DNA from: Faecalibacter macacae
GTDB taxonomy: Bacteria > Bacteroidota > Bacteroidia > Flavobacteriales > Weeksellaceae
Length of the DNA: 64,000 bases
Assembly: GCF_003687725.1 (NCBI RefSeq)
Contig: NZ_RDOJ01000005.1
Location: forward strand, 1-64,000
Direction of reading: 5' to 3'
The notes below the pieces were generated by a model. It was given only the letters and a program-made list of their open reading frames with translations. It did no database searches and was not told where the DNA came from. Below are positions 46,705-56,457 of the stretch, one piece after another. Position 1 is the stretch's first letter; each line of letters opens with the position of its first letter. A program made the translations under genes and the position numbers.

Positions 46705-48864
46705 ATGATTCCACAGGCGATCACAGAAAAAGTATCTCTTTCAGACGGAAGAGAGATTACAATCGAAACAGGGAAGTTAGCTAAACAAGCAAATGGATCA
46801 GTGGTTGTACGCATGGGTGATACCATGTTATTAGCTACAGTAGTAGCAAACAAAGATGCAAATCCAGGTGTAGATTTCTTACCATTAACGGTAGATTATA
46901 GAGAGAAATTCTACGCAGGAGGACGTATCCCAGGAAACTTCTTCAGAAGAGAAGCAAAACCATCAGACGACGAGGTATTAACAATGCGTTTAGTAGACCG
47001 TGTATTACGTCCGATGTTCCCAGAAGATTTCCATGCTGAGGTTCAAGTAATGATCTCATTAATTTCTTACGACAAAGAAGTAATGCCAGAAGCATTAGCT
47101 GGTTTAGCAGCTTCTGCAGCAATTGCTATCACAGATATTCCTTTTACATTAATTTCTGAAGCTAGAGTTATTCGTTTAGACGGAAAATTAATGGTTAACC
47201 CTTCAAAAGAGCAATTAGATAGAGCTGATATCGATATTATGGTAGGAGCTTCTAAAGATTCTGTTGTTATGGTTGAAGGTGAAATGAGTGAAATTTCTGA
47301 GCGCGAAATGTTAGACGCGATCATGTTTGCTCATGAAGAAATCAAAAAACAAATTGAAGCACAAGAGCGTTTAGCTGAGAAAGTTGGAAAATCTTTCCCT
47401 AAACGTGAATACTGCCACGAAACACACGACGAAGAAATTCGCGAAAAAGTTTGGGCATATGCTTACGATAAATACTACGATATTGCAAAAACTCCTTCTG
47501 ACAAAAATGAAAGAGGTGAAAAATTTGCAGCAGTAGAAGAAGAATTCTTAGCACAATACGCTGAGGATGAAGAAGAGTTAGCACGTGTTAAACCATTTGC
47601 TCACATTTACTTCCACGATGTTCAAAAAGAAGCTGTACGTCAATTAATCTTAAATGAAGGGATTCGTTTAGATGGTCGTGATCCAAAAACTATCCGTCCA
47701 ATTTGGTCAGAAGTTGATTACTTACCTTCTACACATGGTTCTGCAATCTTTACACGTGGGGAAACTCAAGCATTAGCTACTGTTACTTTAGGTTCTTCTA
47801 AAGATGCAAACATGGTTGATGGTGTAGTTACAAACTTCGACGAAAAATTCTTTTTACACTATAATTTCCCTCCATTCTCAACAGGTGAAGCTCGTCCATT
47901 AAGAGGAACTTCTCGTCGTGAAATTGGTCACGGAAACTTAGCACAACGTGCTTTAGCACAGGTTTTACCAGACGATTGTCCTTACACTGTACGTATCGTT
48001 TCTGAAGTTTTAGAATCTAACGGTTCTTCTTCTATGGCAACTGTTTGTGCGGGTACATTAGCATTAATGGATTCAGGTTTAGCAATCAAAAAACCAGTTT
48101 CTGGTATTGCAATGGGATTAATTACAGATCCTAAATCTGGAAAATTCACTGTATTATCTGATATTTTAGGAGACGAAGATCACTTAGGTGATATGGACTT
48201 TAAAGTTACAGGTACAGCAGATGGAATTACAGCTTGTCAAATGGACATCAAAGTTCAAGGTTTATCTATGGAAATCATGGAAACTGCCTTATTACAAGCA
48301 AAAGATGGACGTGAGCATATTTTAGGTAAATTATTAGAAACGTTACCAGCTACTCGTCCACAATTGAAACCAAATGCACCTAAAGTTGTTGTGATCGAAA
48401 TTCCTAAGGAATTCATCGGAGCAGTAATCGGTCCTGGAGGAAAAGTGATTCAAGAAATGCAAAAAGAAACTGAAACAGTTATTGCAATTACTGAAGAAGA
48501 TACAATTGGTCGTGTAGAAATCAATGGTGTTATCCAAGAAAACATCGATCGTGTCGTAGAGCGTATTAAGCAAATTGCTTTCGTTCCTACAGTTGGTGAA
48601 ACATACCACGCTGTTGTAAAATCGATTAAACCATTTGGAGCTTTTGTAGAAATCTCTAAAGGTGTTGAAGGATTAGTACACATTTCTGAAATTGAGCACA
48701 AACGTTTAGAGAAAGTTGAAGATGCATTAAACATTGGAGATCAAATCGACGTTAAATTCTTAGGGTACGATGATAAAAAGAAAATGAAATTATCTCGTAA
48801 GGCTTTATTGCCAAAACCTGAGAAAAAAGAAGCTCCTAAAAAAGAGGATAAACCAGAAGCTTAA
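46705..48864 (+). CDS. pnp: Polyribonucleotide nucleotidyltransferase
   Basis: 719-residue phosphorolytic 3'-5' exonuclease, a trimer that degrades mRNA and adds tails. Two RNase PH domains (about 5-135 and 310-530, with [17 protein letters not shown]), a KH domain ([20 protein letters not shown]) and a C-terminal S1 domain ([20 protein letters not shown]). The tail is Lys/Glu-rich ([12 protein letters not shown]). Complete. Confidence 0.98.
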   Translation: MIPQAITEKVSLSDGREITIETGKLAKQANGSVVVRMGDTMLLATVVANKDANPGVDFLPLTVDYREKFYAGGRIPGNFFRREAKPSDDEVLTMRLVDRVLRPMFPEDFHAEVQVMISLISYDKEVMPEALAGLAASAAIAITDIPFTLISEARVIRLDGKLMVNPSKEQLDRADIDIMVGASKDSVVMVEGEMSEISEREMLDAIMFAHEEIKKQIEAQERLAEKVGKSFPKREYCHETHDEEIREKVWAYAYDKYYDIAKTPSDKNERGEKFAAVEEEFLAQYAEDEEELARVKPFAHIYFHDVQKEAVRQLILNEGIRLDGRDPKTIRPIWSEVDYLPSTHGSAIFTRGETQALATVTLGSSKDANMVDGVVTNFDEKFFLHYNFPPFSTGEARPLRGTSRREIGHGNLAQRALAQVLPDDCPYTVRIVSEVLESNGSSSMATVCAGTLALMDSGLAIKKPVSGIAMGLITDPKSGKFTVLSDILGDEDHLGDMDFKVTGTADGITACQMDIKVQGLSMEIMETALLQAKDGREHILGKLLETLPATRPQLKPNAPKVVVIEIPKEFIGAVIGPGGKVIQEMQKETETVIAITEEDTIGRVEINGVIQENIDRVVERIKQIAFVPTVGETYHAVVKSIKPFGAFVEISKGVEGLVHISEIEHKRLEKVEDALNIGDQIDVKFLGYDDKKKMKLSRKALLPKPEKKEAPKKEDKPEA

Positions 48865-48883
48865 TTTTAGCTTTTAAATAATC

Positions 48884-48919
48884 TCAAAAGTCCACGTGTA
48901 AACGTGGACTTTTTTTTGT
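48884..48919 (+). terminator. Terminator of pnp
   Basis: AAAAGTCCACGT/ACGTGGACTTTT stem followed by a T-run. Confidence 0.9.
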
Positions 48920-48972
48920 GGGTAATATTTCTTCATTATATTTATTGTAATTTACACTCAACATAAAAAAAA

Positions 48973-50400
48973 ATGAAATTATTACAATCTCTAGCATTTA
49001 CAGTTTTAGCCTATTCTTTTGGCTATTCACAAAATTGCAACTGTACCGAAAATTATAATTGGATAAAGAATACTTTTGAAGAAAATGATGCTGGATATCA
49101 ATATATCATTGATAAAAAAGGAAATAATGCTTATCAAACGCATAATCAATTAACAGCTAATAGAATTGCAAAAATTTCAGATTATAATCAATGTAAAATA
49201 GAATTAGAAAATTGGTTGAAATTCTTTCGACAAGATCATTTTTACATTGGATTAACTGATCAAGCAAAATCAAACCAAAAAAAGTTAGAAAACTTTCAAT
49301 CAGTAACTGCAAATCCGATTCAACTAGAAAAGTTTAAAAAAGAAATTTTATCTAAAAAAAGTTATTCGATTGAAGGGTTATGGAAAGCAAAAAATTTATT
49401 GATAGCTGTAAAGAAGATTAATAATGAATTTATCGGTTCTGTTGTTGAAACAAAATCGAAGTACAAATTAAATGATGTTATATTTAAGATATCAGCTGAT
49501 ATGTCTTCAGCAACATATTTTACGTCCAATTATAAACCAGAATCAATTCAACAAGTACAATATTTAGGGAATAATGTTTTACAAATAGGAAATCGATTCT
49601 TTGAAAGGGAATTCCCTGTATTAGCTTACGAGAATAAAATAAAGGAATACTTTCAAATCAAATCTTCAGAAAAACCTTTTGGTTATAAAAAAGATGAAAA
49701 TACCGTTTATATTTATATTCCTACGTTTGATGATAGTAAATCGGAAATCGATCAACTATTTAAAGTTCTACACTCAGAAATAATTAAAACTGAAAATTTA
49801 ATCATTGATATCAGAGATAATACAGGAGGACAAGATCAGAGCTATTCATCTGTTATTTCTTATTTATATACGAATCCAATTCAGTTGGTTTTACCTGAAT
49901 TTTATTCAACGGAATTGAATAATCAGCCTATGAAAGTAATTATTGAGAATCCTTCAGTAGATGAACAGACAAAAAAAATGTATAAAGAATTATATGATAA
50001 ATTAGAGCGTAATAGAGGCAAGTTTATCAATTTATCGTCTAATGAAAATGTTGCCCTAATAAAAAGGGAAAAGATGTTAGATTTCCCGAAGAATGTAGGG
50101 ATTATCATCAACGAAAATAATCTTAGTTCGGCTGAAGAATTTATTTTTATGGCAAAACAAAGTCGTAAGGTAAAATTATTTGGTCGTAAGACGGGTGGTG
50201 CTTTAGACGTGTCGAATATGGTTGATTTGGTATCACCAACTGGCGATTTTGAATTTTCTTATTGTGTTTCACGTTCTAAACGTATTCCTGATAATGCAGT
50301 TGACGACATGGGTATTCATCCAGATTATTATTTTGATTCGTCTATTCCTGAGGTAGATTGGATTGATAAAGTAAAAGAAATAATGAGTTTTTGGAAGTAA
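48973..50400 (+). CDS. S41-family (C-terminal processing) peptidase
   Basis: 475 residues with a signal peptide (ends GYSQNC). The tail-specific protease core begins near 225 (PFGYKKDENTVYIYIPTFDD, NLIIDIRDNTGGQ) and has the catalytic serine in ENNLSSAEEFIF, followed by GRKTGGALDVSN. There is no PDZ domain recognisable, so it is closer to the interphotoreceptor-type S41 group. Likely an envelope protease of unknown target. Confidence 0.85.
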   Translation: MKLLQSLAFTVLAYSFGYSQNCNCTENYNWIKNTFEENDAGYQYIIDKKGNNAYQTHNQLTANRIAKISDYNQCKIELENWLKFFRQDHFYIGLTDQAKSNQKKLENFQSVTANPIQLEKFKKEILSKKSYSIEGLWKAKNLLIAVKKINNEFIGSVVETKSKYKLNDVIFKISADMSSATYFTSNYKPESIQQVQYLGNNVLQIGNRFFEREFPVLAYENKIKEYFQIKSSEKPFGYKKDENTVYIYIPTFDDSKSEIDQLFKVLHSEIIKTENLIIDIRDNTGGQDQSYSSVISYLYTNPIQLVLPEFYSTELNNQPMKVIIENPSVDEQTKKMYKELYDKLERNRGKFINLSSNENVALIKREKMLDFPKNVGIIINENNLSSAEEFIFMAKQSRKVKLFGRKTGGALDVSNMVDLVSPTGDFEFSYCVSRSKRIPDNAVDDMGIHPDYYFDSSIPEVDWIDKVKEIMSFWK

Positions 50401-50421
50401 TTATTAAAAAATTATAAAAAT

Positions 50422-50455
50422 AAAAAAGCGACTTCTTTTGGAAGTCGCTTAACTT
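50422..50455. terminator. Bidirectional terminator
   Basis: AAGCGACTTC/GAAGTCGCTT stem with T-rich loop between the convergent S41 peptidase and alkaline phosphatase genes. Confidence 0.82.
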
Positions 50456-50485
50456 TTTCATACTATTTCACGATACAAAATCATA

Positions 50486-50510
50486 AAATGATTTCACTCG
50501 AAATGACAAA
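50486..50510 (+). repeat. REP-like repeat fragment
   Basis: ATGATTTCACTCGAAATGAC is the right half of the same repeat type as at 1740-1768, sitting between the terminator and the phosphatase stop. Confidence 0.4.
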
Positions 50511-51932
50511 TTAAAATTTATTCTCAATTTGAGCTGCTTGCAACATCAAATAATGTAAATCTGTATTTTTTACGAAAGGTTTTAATAACTCTTTACCAGG
50601 ACCAAAAGCAGCAACTTCTACATGATCAGATGAGTGATCCATAGAAATCCAACCGACAGAACTGTGTTTTTTCTGCATATTAGCAAAACCTTCGTAAGGT
50701 AAATGCTTATAATTATATAAACCTTGTTCCTCTTTTTGAATGTTGCTATAATAACCTAAAATATGATGCGCTTCGCCAGAAGTGATTGTAAAACCTAAAT
50801 ATTCATTCACTAAATCTCTCACTTTATTCGGAGAATAGCTGTTGTCAATTTGATTTAAAATCCACTCGTTTGTGTATTTGTATTTAGCAACCGTTTCAAA
50901 GTTCTTATCACATTCTTTACCGTAGATTAAACCAGGATTCGCGTTCCCATGATCGGTAGTGAAAATAACTAAAGTTTCACCATCTTTTTCAGCAAATTCT
51001 AACGCGACTTTTAAAGCTTCATCAAACTGAATTTGTTCAAATAATAAACCTCCTAAATCATTTGCGTGAGCCGCCCAATCCACTTTTCCAGATTCGATTT
51101 GTAAAGCAAAACCATTTTTAGAAGTGTTCAAATGTTCAATCGCTTTCTTTGTCATATCAGCCAAAGAAGGAATCTTCTTTTCTAATTCAGGATTATTTTT
51201 TCTATCCAATTGATATGGAAGTGCGCCTTCATTAAAAATACCTAAAATCGGTTTGTTTTTACCTGTTTGTTTTAACTCGTTTAAAGTTTTTACAACAGCA
51301 TATCCTTTATCTTCGTAATCTTCGTATAAATCTCGTTTATCTTCACGTTTATCTTCATTAAAGAATTCGTCACCACCGCCCATTACGATATCAACTCCAA
51401 GATTCAAATAATCTACAGCGATTTGTGGTTCTGCATAACGCGAATTATTGTTGACATTGAAACCAGCAGGCGTAGCATGTGTAGCCGTAACCGTAGTTAC
51501 CACTCCAATTTTCTTTCCTTTGCGTTTCATTTTTTGCCAAATCGGTAAATATTGTTCACCATTCGCTCCAACATTTAAAGATCCGTTCGGAACACGAACA
51601 CCACCTCCAAAAGCAGAACTTCCGGCCGAACTATCAGTAACAATAGAAGAAGCAGAAGAAGTTTCCATTAAACCTCTCGTTACTTTATTATCCATATAGG
51701 CGCTCATCCAAACTGAACGATGACCTAATATTCTATTTTGATAATGATCAGATAACGCTAAAGTTCCAGAACTCATTCCGTCCGAAACCATAAAAATGAT
51801 ATTATTTGCGCGTTTTCCTTTTACAGAAATATCGTAATCCATCGTTGTGGCTAATCCACTAATTGGATTACCAAATAAAGCTCCTCCAGCTGCTAATAAT
51901 GTTCCTTTTTTAAAGAACTTTCTTCTGTCCAT
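50511..51932 (-). CDS. Alkaline phosphatase (PhoA-type, Tat-exported)
   Basis: 473-residue zinc/magnesium phosphomonoesterase. The N-terminus MDRRKFFKKGTLLAAGGALF is a twin-arginine signal, so it is exported folded with metal. Metal and nucleophile motifs: IIFMVSDGMSSG, the serine in TDSSAGSSAFG, ESGKVDWAAHAND and FTTDHGNANP. Lies 24 bp after a COG0523 GTPase gene in the same direction. Releases phosphate from organic esters in the periplasm or outside. Confidence 0.92.
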   Translation of the reverse strand: MDRRKFFKKGTLLAAGGALFGNPISGLATTMDYDISVKGKRANNIIFMVSDGMSSGTLALSDHYQNRILGHRSVWMSAYMDNKVTRGLMETSSASSIVTDSSAGSSAFGGGVRVPNGSLNVGANGEQYLPIWQKMKRKGKKIGVVTTVTATHATPAGFNVNNNSRYAEPQIAVDYLNLGVDIVMGGGDEFFNEDKREDKRDLYEDYEDKGYAVVKTLNELKQTGKNKPILGIFNEGALPYQLDRKNNPELEKKIPSLADMTKKAIEHLNTSKNGFALQIESGKVDWAAHANDLGGLLFEQIQFDEALKVALEFAEKDGETLVIFTTDHGNANPGLIYGKECDKNFETVAKYKYTNEWILNQIDNSYSPNKVRDLVNEYLGFTITSGEAHHILGYYSNIQKEEQGLYNYKHLPYEGFANMQKKHSSVGWISMDHSSDHVEVAAFGPGKELLKPFVKNTDLHYLMLQAAQIENKF

Positions 51933-51956
51933 TTGTCTTTATGTTTTGTATGTATG

Positions 51957-53198
51957 TTATGAATTATGTTTGGCTTGCCATTCAATAATTTCTTGCTCAT
52001 TTAATAAACAAGCATTTAATTCTCTTGTAATTTGATCTTTATCTATTCCTTGGCCGATAAATACAATTTCTATCACACGATCTCCCCAAAATTTCGACCA
52101 TTTTGCATCAATAGTTTCTTTATTCATTTGGTAAGCCGCATACATTTCGCGTTCTTGTTTAGGAATTGCACACCACCAAGCTCCAGCAGGATCAATTCTG
52201 ATACTTCCACCAGCTTGACTTAAAAATATAGCATCGTCGGGACGATTAGCCATCCAAAATAAACCTTTAGAACGATAAACTGAAGGTGGGAAATCATCAT
52301 TTAAATACGATAAAAATCGCTCAGCGTGAAAAGGAATTTTTTGACGGTAAACAAAAGATGTCATTCCGTATTTTTCTTCCACGTGATGGTGATGATCGTG
52401 AGAACAATCTGGTCCACATGTGTGTCCGTGTTCGTGGTGATCGTGCGAATGTTCTTCTTCTTCCTCCAACATTTTTACCCAAGCATCCATATCTTGAACT
52501 TTTTCGAAATCGAATAAATTAGTGTTTAAGATTTCGTCTAAATCAACTTCAGAGAATGTTGTAGGAATAATCTTCGCAGTAGGGTTTAATTTATGAATAA
52601 ATGATGTGATATTTTTTTGTGTTTCATCATCAATCGCATCAATTTTATTTAAAAGAATAACGTTTGCAAATTCAATTTGATTGATTAATAAATCAACAAT
52701 TGGGCGATCGTCTTCGTTATTTTCTGTGTATCCACGTGTGAAAACATTTTCGTCTGTACCAAAATTTCTAAAGAAATTTAAAGCATCAACAACATTGACC
52801 AATGTATCTAAACGAGCGTGTTTTGGAATGTCAATTTTACCATCAGGAGAAACAAAATCTAATGTTTGAGCAATTGGTCCTGGATCTGAAATACCCGAAC
52901 TTTCAATCACTAAATAATCATACTTCCCTGATTGAGCTAACTCGTGAATGTTTTCAATTAAATCTTCACGAATTTCACAACAAACACATCCGTTGCTTAA
53001 TTCGACTAACTTTTCATCTGATTGTATAAAGTTATTATCGCGCGCAATCATTTGTGCATCGATGTTAACTTCGCCCATATCATTTACGATTACGGCTACT
53101 TTTAATCCTTTTTTATTGTGTAAAATATGGTTAAGTAACGTTGTTTTTCCACTTCCTAAAAATCCTGAAAGTACGGTTACTGGTAATTTAGTTTGCAT
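51957..53198 (-). CDS. COG0523/CobW-family GTPase (zinc metallochaperone-like)
   Basis: 413 residues. G1 is GFLGSGKTT (12-20), the metal-binding CxCC is C71-x-C73-C74 (NGCVCCEIRED), G4 is NKID. A His-rich linker near residue 250 (EEEHSHDHHEHGHTC, then CSHDHHHH) should bind zinc or another soft metal. The C-terminal CobW_C domain follows (FVYRQKIPFHAERF). Family members such as ZNG1 and YeiR pass metal to client enzymes when metal is scarce. The next gene, a zinc phosphatase, is a natural client. Confidence 0.92.
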   Translation of the reverse strand: MQTKLPVTVLSGFLGSGKTTLLNHILHNKKGLKVAVIVNDMGEVNIDAQMIARDNNFIQSDEKLVELSNGCVCCEIREDLIENIHELAQSGKYDYLVIESSGISDPGPIAQTLDFVSPDGKIDIPKHARLDTLVNVVDALNFFRNFGTDENVFTRGYTENNEDDRPIVDLLINQIEFANVILLNKIDAIDDETQKNITSFIHKLNPTAKIIPTTFSEVDLDEILNTNLFDFEKVQDMDAWVKMLEEEEEHSHDHHEHGHTCGPDCSHDHHHHVEEKYGMTSFVYRQKIPFHAERFLSYLNDDFPPSVYRSKGLFWMANRPDDAIFLSQAGGSIRIDPAGAWWCAIPKQEREMYAAYQMNKETIDAKWSKFWGDRVIEIVFIGQGIDKDQITRELNACLLNEQEIIEWQAKHNS

Positions 53199-53349
53199 AA
53201 TTTTATATGAAAATATCTTACAAATTTACTGAATATTGAGTCAAAATGAATTGATTTTAACTCTTAATTTTGCTAAATAACTGTTAAGTCTTACGTTATT
53301 GTTTGGTTGATTATTTAATTCAATTATTTTTGTTCAAAATCATTAAATT

Positions 53350-54582
53350 GTGTTTCAAGAAAGTTTGATCGGATTATTAATCCTAATGTTTTTTGTAGAG
53401 ATCTACTTGTACTTTTCTTTTAAATCTTTCATTAAAAATAAATTCATCTTATTTGGTTGTATTTTATCAACGGTTTTCGTGATGGCTTTTATGGCGTACA
53501 ACTTTTTATTTTTCGATAGAAATATTGGTCAAACGCCAATGTTTATGTGGAGTGTAGGTATGTTTATGTTAATAGCATTTCCGAGAGCAATATTTTTAGT
53601 TTTCTTCTTGTTTGATGATTTGATTCGATTTTTTGGTTGGATTAAAAATAGAATTTTAAAAACTCCAGTAAAAGAGCAACAATATTTACCTGCTCGACGT
53701 AAATTTATTTATATGACCGCTGCAGGAATTGCTACTGTATTATTTTCAAGTTTAGTCCACGGAATGACTTTTGGGAAATATAATTTTAAAGTGATTCGAG
53801 AAAAGTTAGGATTTAAGCGATTACCTAAAGCTTTTAATGGGTTTAAAATTTTACACATTACAGATATTCATTCAGGTAGTATAGATAATAAGGAAAAGAT
53901 TGAAGAAGCAATCCAAATGATTAATGAACAAGAGTTTGATATTTTGCTTTTTACGGGTGATATTGTCAATAATTTTCATTGGGAAATGGATAAATGGATT
54001 CCAGTTTTTTCTAAGATTAAGAAAGCACCATATGGAAATTTTGCAGTATTAGGAAATCATGATTATGGAGAATATTCAGATTGGAAATCCGAAGAAGCAA
54101 AACAAGAAAATTTTGAGAAAATCAAAGGAATTTTTCCTAAAATTGGATTTGAATTACTATTAAATGAAAATAGATTCATCGAAAAAGATGGAGAGAAAAT
54201 TGCTTTGATTGGCGTTGAAAATTGGGGCGCACGATTTAAAAAAGCTGGAGATTTAGATGTTGCCTCAGAAGGGTTAGATCAATCAATTTTTAAGATTTTA
54301 ATGTCGCATGATCCATCGCATTGGGATTTAGAAGTGAAGGATGATAAGCGTATGTTTGATTTAACTTTATCTGGACATACACACGGAATGCAATTAGGAA
54401 TTGAGGTTCCAAGTATTGGTTTAAAATGGAGCCCTTCGCAATATATTTATCCGCAGTGGGCAGGTTTTTACGAACACAAAGATAGAGTGATTAATGTGAA
54501 CCGTGGTTTTGGGTATCATTTTTATCCAGGTCGAGTAGGTGTTTGGCCAGAAATTACAGTAATCGAATTACAAAATTCGTAA
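53350..54582 (+). CDS. Membrane-anchored metallophosphoesterase
   Basis: 410 residues. Begins with GTG 53350, six bases after an in-frame TAA, so no earlier start exists. Three or four helices occupy residues 1-150, then a calcineurin-like domain with LHITDIHSG, LFTGDIVNN, VLGNHDYG, MSHDPSHW and LSGHTHG, which supply the dinuclear metal site. Such proteins (YkuE-like) act on phosphoesters, in some cases UDP-sugar lipids; the substrate here is unknown. Confidence 0.9.
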   Translation: MFQESLIGLLILMFFVEIYLYFSFKSFIKNKFILFGCILSTVFVMAFMAYNFLFFDRNIGQTPMFMWSVGMFMLIAFPRAIFLVFFLFDDLIRFFGWIKNRILKTPVKEQQYLPARRKFIYMTAAGIATVLFSSLVHGMTFGKYNFKVIREKLGFKRLPKAFNGFKILHITDIHSGSIDNKEKIEEAIQMINEQEFDILLFTGDIVNNFHWEMDKWIPVFSKIKKAPYGNFAVLGNHDYGEYSDWKSEEAKQENFEKIKGIFPKIGFELLLNENRFIEKDGEKIALIGVENWGARFKKAGDLDVASEGLDQSIFKILMSHDPSHWDLEVKDDKRMFDLTLSGHTHGMQLGIEVPSIGLKWSPSQYIYPQWAGFYEHKDRVINVNRGFGYHFYPGRVGVWPEITVIELQNS

Positions 54583-54585
54583 TAT

Positions 54586-54618
54586 TTTCAAGCAATCCTT
54601 TTGGGTTGCTTTTTTCTT
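54586..54618 (+). terminator. Terminator
   Basis: AAGCAATCC/GGGTTGCTT stem (G-U pair), TTTT loop, followed by a T-run after the phosphoesterase gene. Confidence 0.8.
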
Positions 54619-54676
54619 GATTTATGGTAATGAATTTGATTTATATTAAAATTAATTTTATGAAAAATATTAAACT

Positions 54677-54994
54677 ATGAATGAAGAATTAAAAAACCTT
54701 GAAGTTGTTAAAAATGACGCAACGAATCGTTTTGAATTAAATGTGGATGGATTTATTGCGTTTATTGATTTTAAACAAGTAGATCAATTAATTAAATTGA
54801 TTCATACCGAAGTTCCTGAAGAATTAGGAGGTCGTGGAGTTGCTGCAGCTTTAGTGGAGAAAACGTTGGTTTACTTAGAAACGAATAATTTTACACTTTA
54901 TCCATACTGTCCTTACGTTTATGCGTATATTAAAAAACATCCAGAATGGAAAAGAGTAGTGGATTCTACTTTTCCAAAATACGATGAGTTATAA
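54677..54994 (+). CDS. Small GNAT-like N-acetyltransferase (YjdJ type)
   Basis: 105 residues. The acetyl-CoA loop is ELGGRGVAAALVEKTL and the C-terminal NFTLYPYCPYVYAYIKKHPEW is the signature of the small GCN5-like CG group. Target unknown. Monocistronic. Confidence 0.87.
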   Translation: MNEELKNLEVVKNDATNRFELNVDGFIAFIDFKQVDQLIKLIHTEVPEELGGRGVAAALVEKTLVYLETNNFTLYPYCPYVYAYIKKHPEWKRVVDSTFPKYDEL

Positions 54995-54999
54995 GAAAT

Positions 55000-55034
55000 A
55001 AAAAAGCGAGTCAATCAAATGACTCGCTTTTATT
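55000..55034. terminator. Bidirectional terminator
   Basis: AAAGCGAGTCA/TGACTCGCTTT stem (55003-55013, 55020-55030) between convergent genes. Confidence 0.85.
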
Positions 55035-55049
55035 TTATATAGAAATTGA

Positions 55050-56315
55050 TTATGCTTTTAAATCATCATCATGAACAAATTCTTGTTCAACAGCAACGTG
55101 ACCTTCCCATTTGTCAACCGCTACAGTAGACAATGCATTTCCTAATACATTTGTCATAGAACGTGCCATATCACAGAAGTGGTCAATTGGTAAGATTAAT
55201 GCAATACCTTCTGGTGGAATTCCGAACATAGAACAAGTTGCAACTACAACAATTAAAGATGCACGTGGTACTCCGGCAACACCTTTAGAAGTCAGCATTA
55301 ATACTAATAACATTAACAATTGCTTTTCAATTGGCATGTCAATACCATAAACTTGAGCAATAAAGATAGATGCGAATGTCATATACATCATCGATCCATC
55401 TAAATTAAATGAATATCCAAGAGGTAAAGTAAATGAAATGATTTTCTTTTGTGCTCCAAATTTCTCTAATTCTTCTACTAATTTTGGGAATACAGCTTCC
55501 GATGAAGTTGTTGAAAATGCGATTAATAAAGGCTCTTTAATGTGACGTAATAAATCGAATAATCGTTTTCCTATAATTAAATATCCAACAGCTAATAAAA
55601 CTAACCATAATAGGATAATTCCTAATGAGAATGCAGCTAAATATTTTAGGTATAAAGCGAATATTCCAAATCCGTAATTAGCAACAGCAGCAGCAATAGT
55701 TCCTAATACTCCTAATGGAGCAGTCCACATCACATAACCAACCATGATTAACACGACATGAGAAATCTTGTCAAATGCTTTTACTAACGGTTCTCCTTCT
55801 TTTCCGAATGCAGCTAAAGCTACTCCAAAGAAGATAGAGAAAACTACGATTTGTAAAATTTCATTGGTAGAAAAAGCTTCGAAAACAGATTTAGGAATCA
55901 TATGCTCCACAAAATGTTGTAACGATAAATTTGATTTTGCTTTTAGTAAATCTTCTGCCGAACTACTGTCTGGCGTCAAATCTAATCCAACTCCAGGTTG
56001 TGTAACATTTACAACGACTAATCCAATCATCAATGAGACTAAAGATGCTGTGATAAACCAACCCATTGCACGACCACCAACACGACCAACCATTTTCATA
56101 TCACCCATTTTAGCAATTCCAACCACTAAAGTTGAGAATACTAATGGCGCAATAATCATCTGAATTAATCGAATAAAAATCGTTCCTAAGATTTTAATGT
56201 TCGTTGAAAACGAAGCAATAAATTCTGGCGATGTATTGTAGTGGACGAATCCCCCAAGAACAACACCTAATACAAGCGCAATAATAATTGCGATGAAAAG
56301 TTTATTGTTTTTCAT
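55050..56315 (-). CDS. Dicarboxylate/amino acid:cation symporter (DAACS, GltP/DctA-like)
   Basis: Inner membrane symporter for aspartate, glutamate or C4-dicarboxylates. I use ATG 56315 (MKNNKLFIAIIIAL) rather than the longer frame from 56399, whose first 28 residues are unlike the family. Family landmarks: the serine-rich AFSTTSSEAVFPKL, PLGYSFNLDGSMMYMTF, and the C-terminal IALILPIDHFCDMARSMTNVLGN carrying substrate and Na+/H+ sites. About 421 residues and eight helices. Substrate not settled. Confidence 0.93.
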   Translation of the reverse strand: MKNNKLFIAIIIALVLGVVLGGFVHYNTSPEFIASFSTNIKILGTIFIRLIQMIIAPLVFSTLVVGIAKMGDMKMVGRVGGRAMGWFITASLVSLMIGLVVVNVTQPGVGLDLTPDSSSAEDLLKAKSNLSLQHFVEHMIPKSVFEAFSTNEILQIVVFSIFFGVALAAFGKEGEPLVKAFDKISHVVLIMVGYVMWTAPLGVLGTIAAAVANYGFGIFALYLKYLAAFSLGIILLWLVLLAVGYLIIGKRLFDLLRHIKEPLLIAFSTTSSEAVFPKLVEELEKFGAQKKIISFTLPLGYSFNLDGSMMYMTFASIFIAQVYGIDMPIEKQLLMLLVLMLTSKGVAGVPRASLIVVVATCSMFGIPPEGIALILPIDHFCDMARSMTNVLGNALSTVAVDKWEGHVAVEQEFVHDDDLKA

Positions 56316-56457
56316 TATTAATTTTATTTGTACCAAAACTAATGTTTTTTTAGAAATTTTTAACGAAAAAACATGATTTATACAACGATTTCGTTGCATT
56401 TTATGATTAATCTAATGCCTTTCAGTAGCTTGTATAGATAAATATTTGGTGTATTAT

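Noticed and set aside
50430-50510. Possible small gene between the S41 peptidase and phosphatase genes
   Set aside because: The gap holds only a terminator and a REP-like fragment.
52286-52522. Plus-strand frames antisense to the His-rich COG0523 loop
   Set aside because: They are shadows created by the biased GAT/CAC codons of the real gene on the minus strand.
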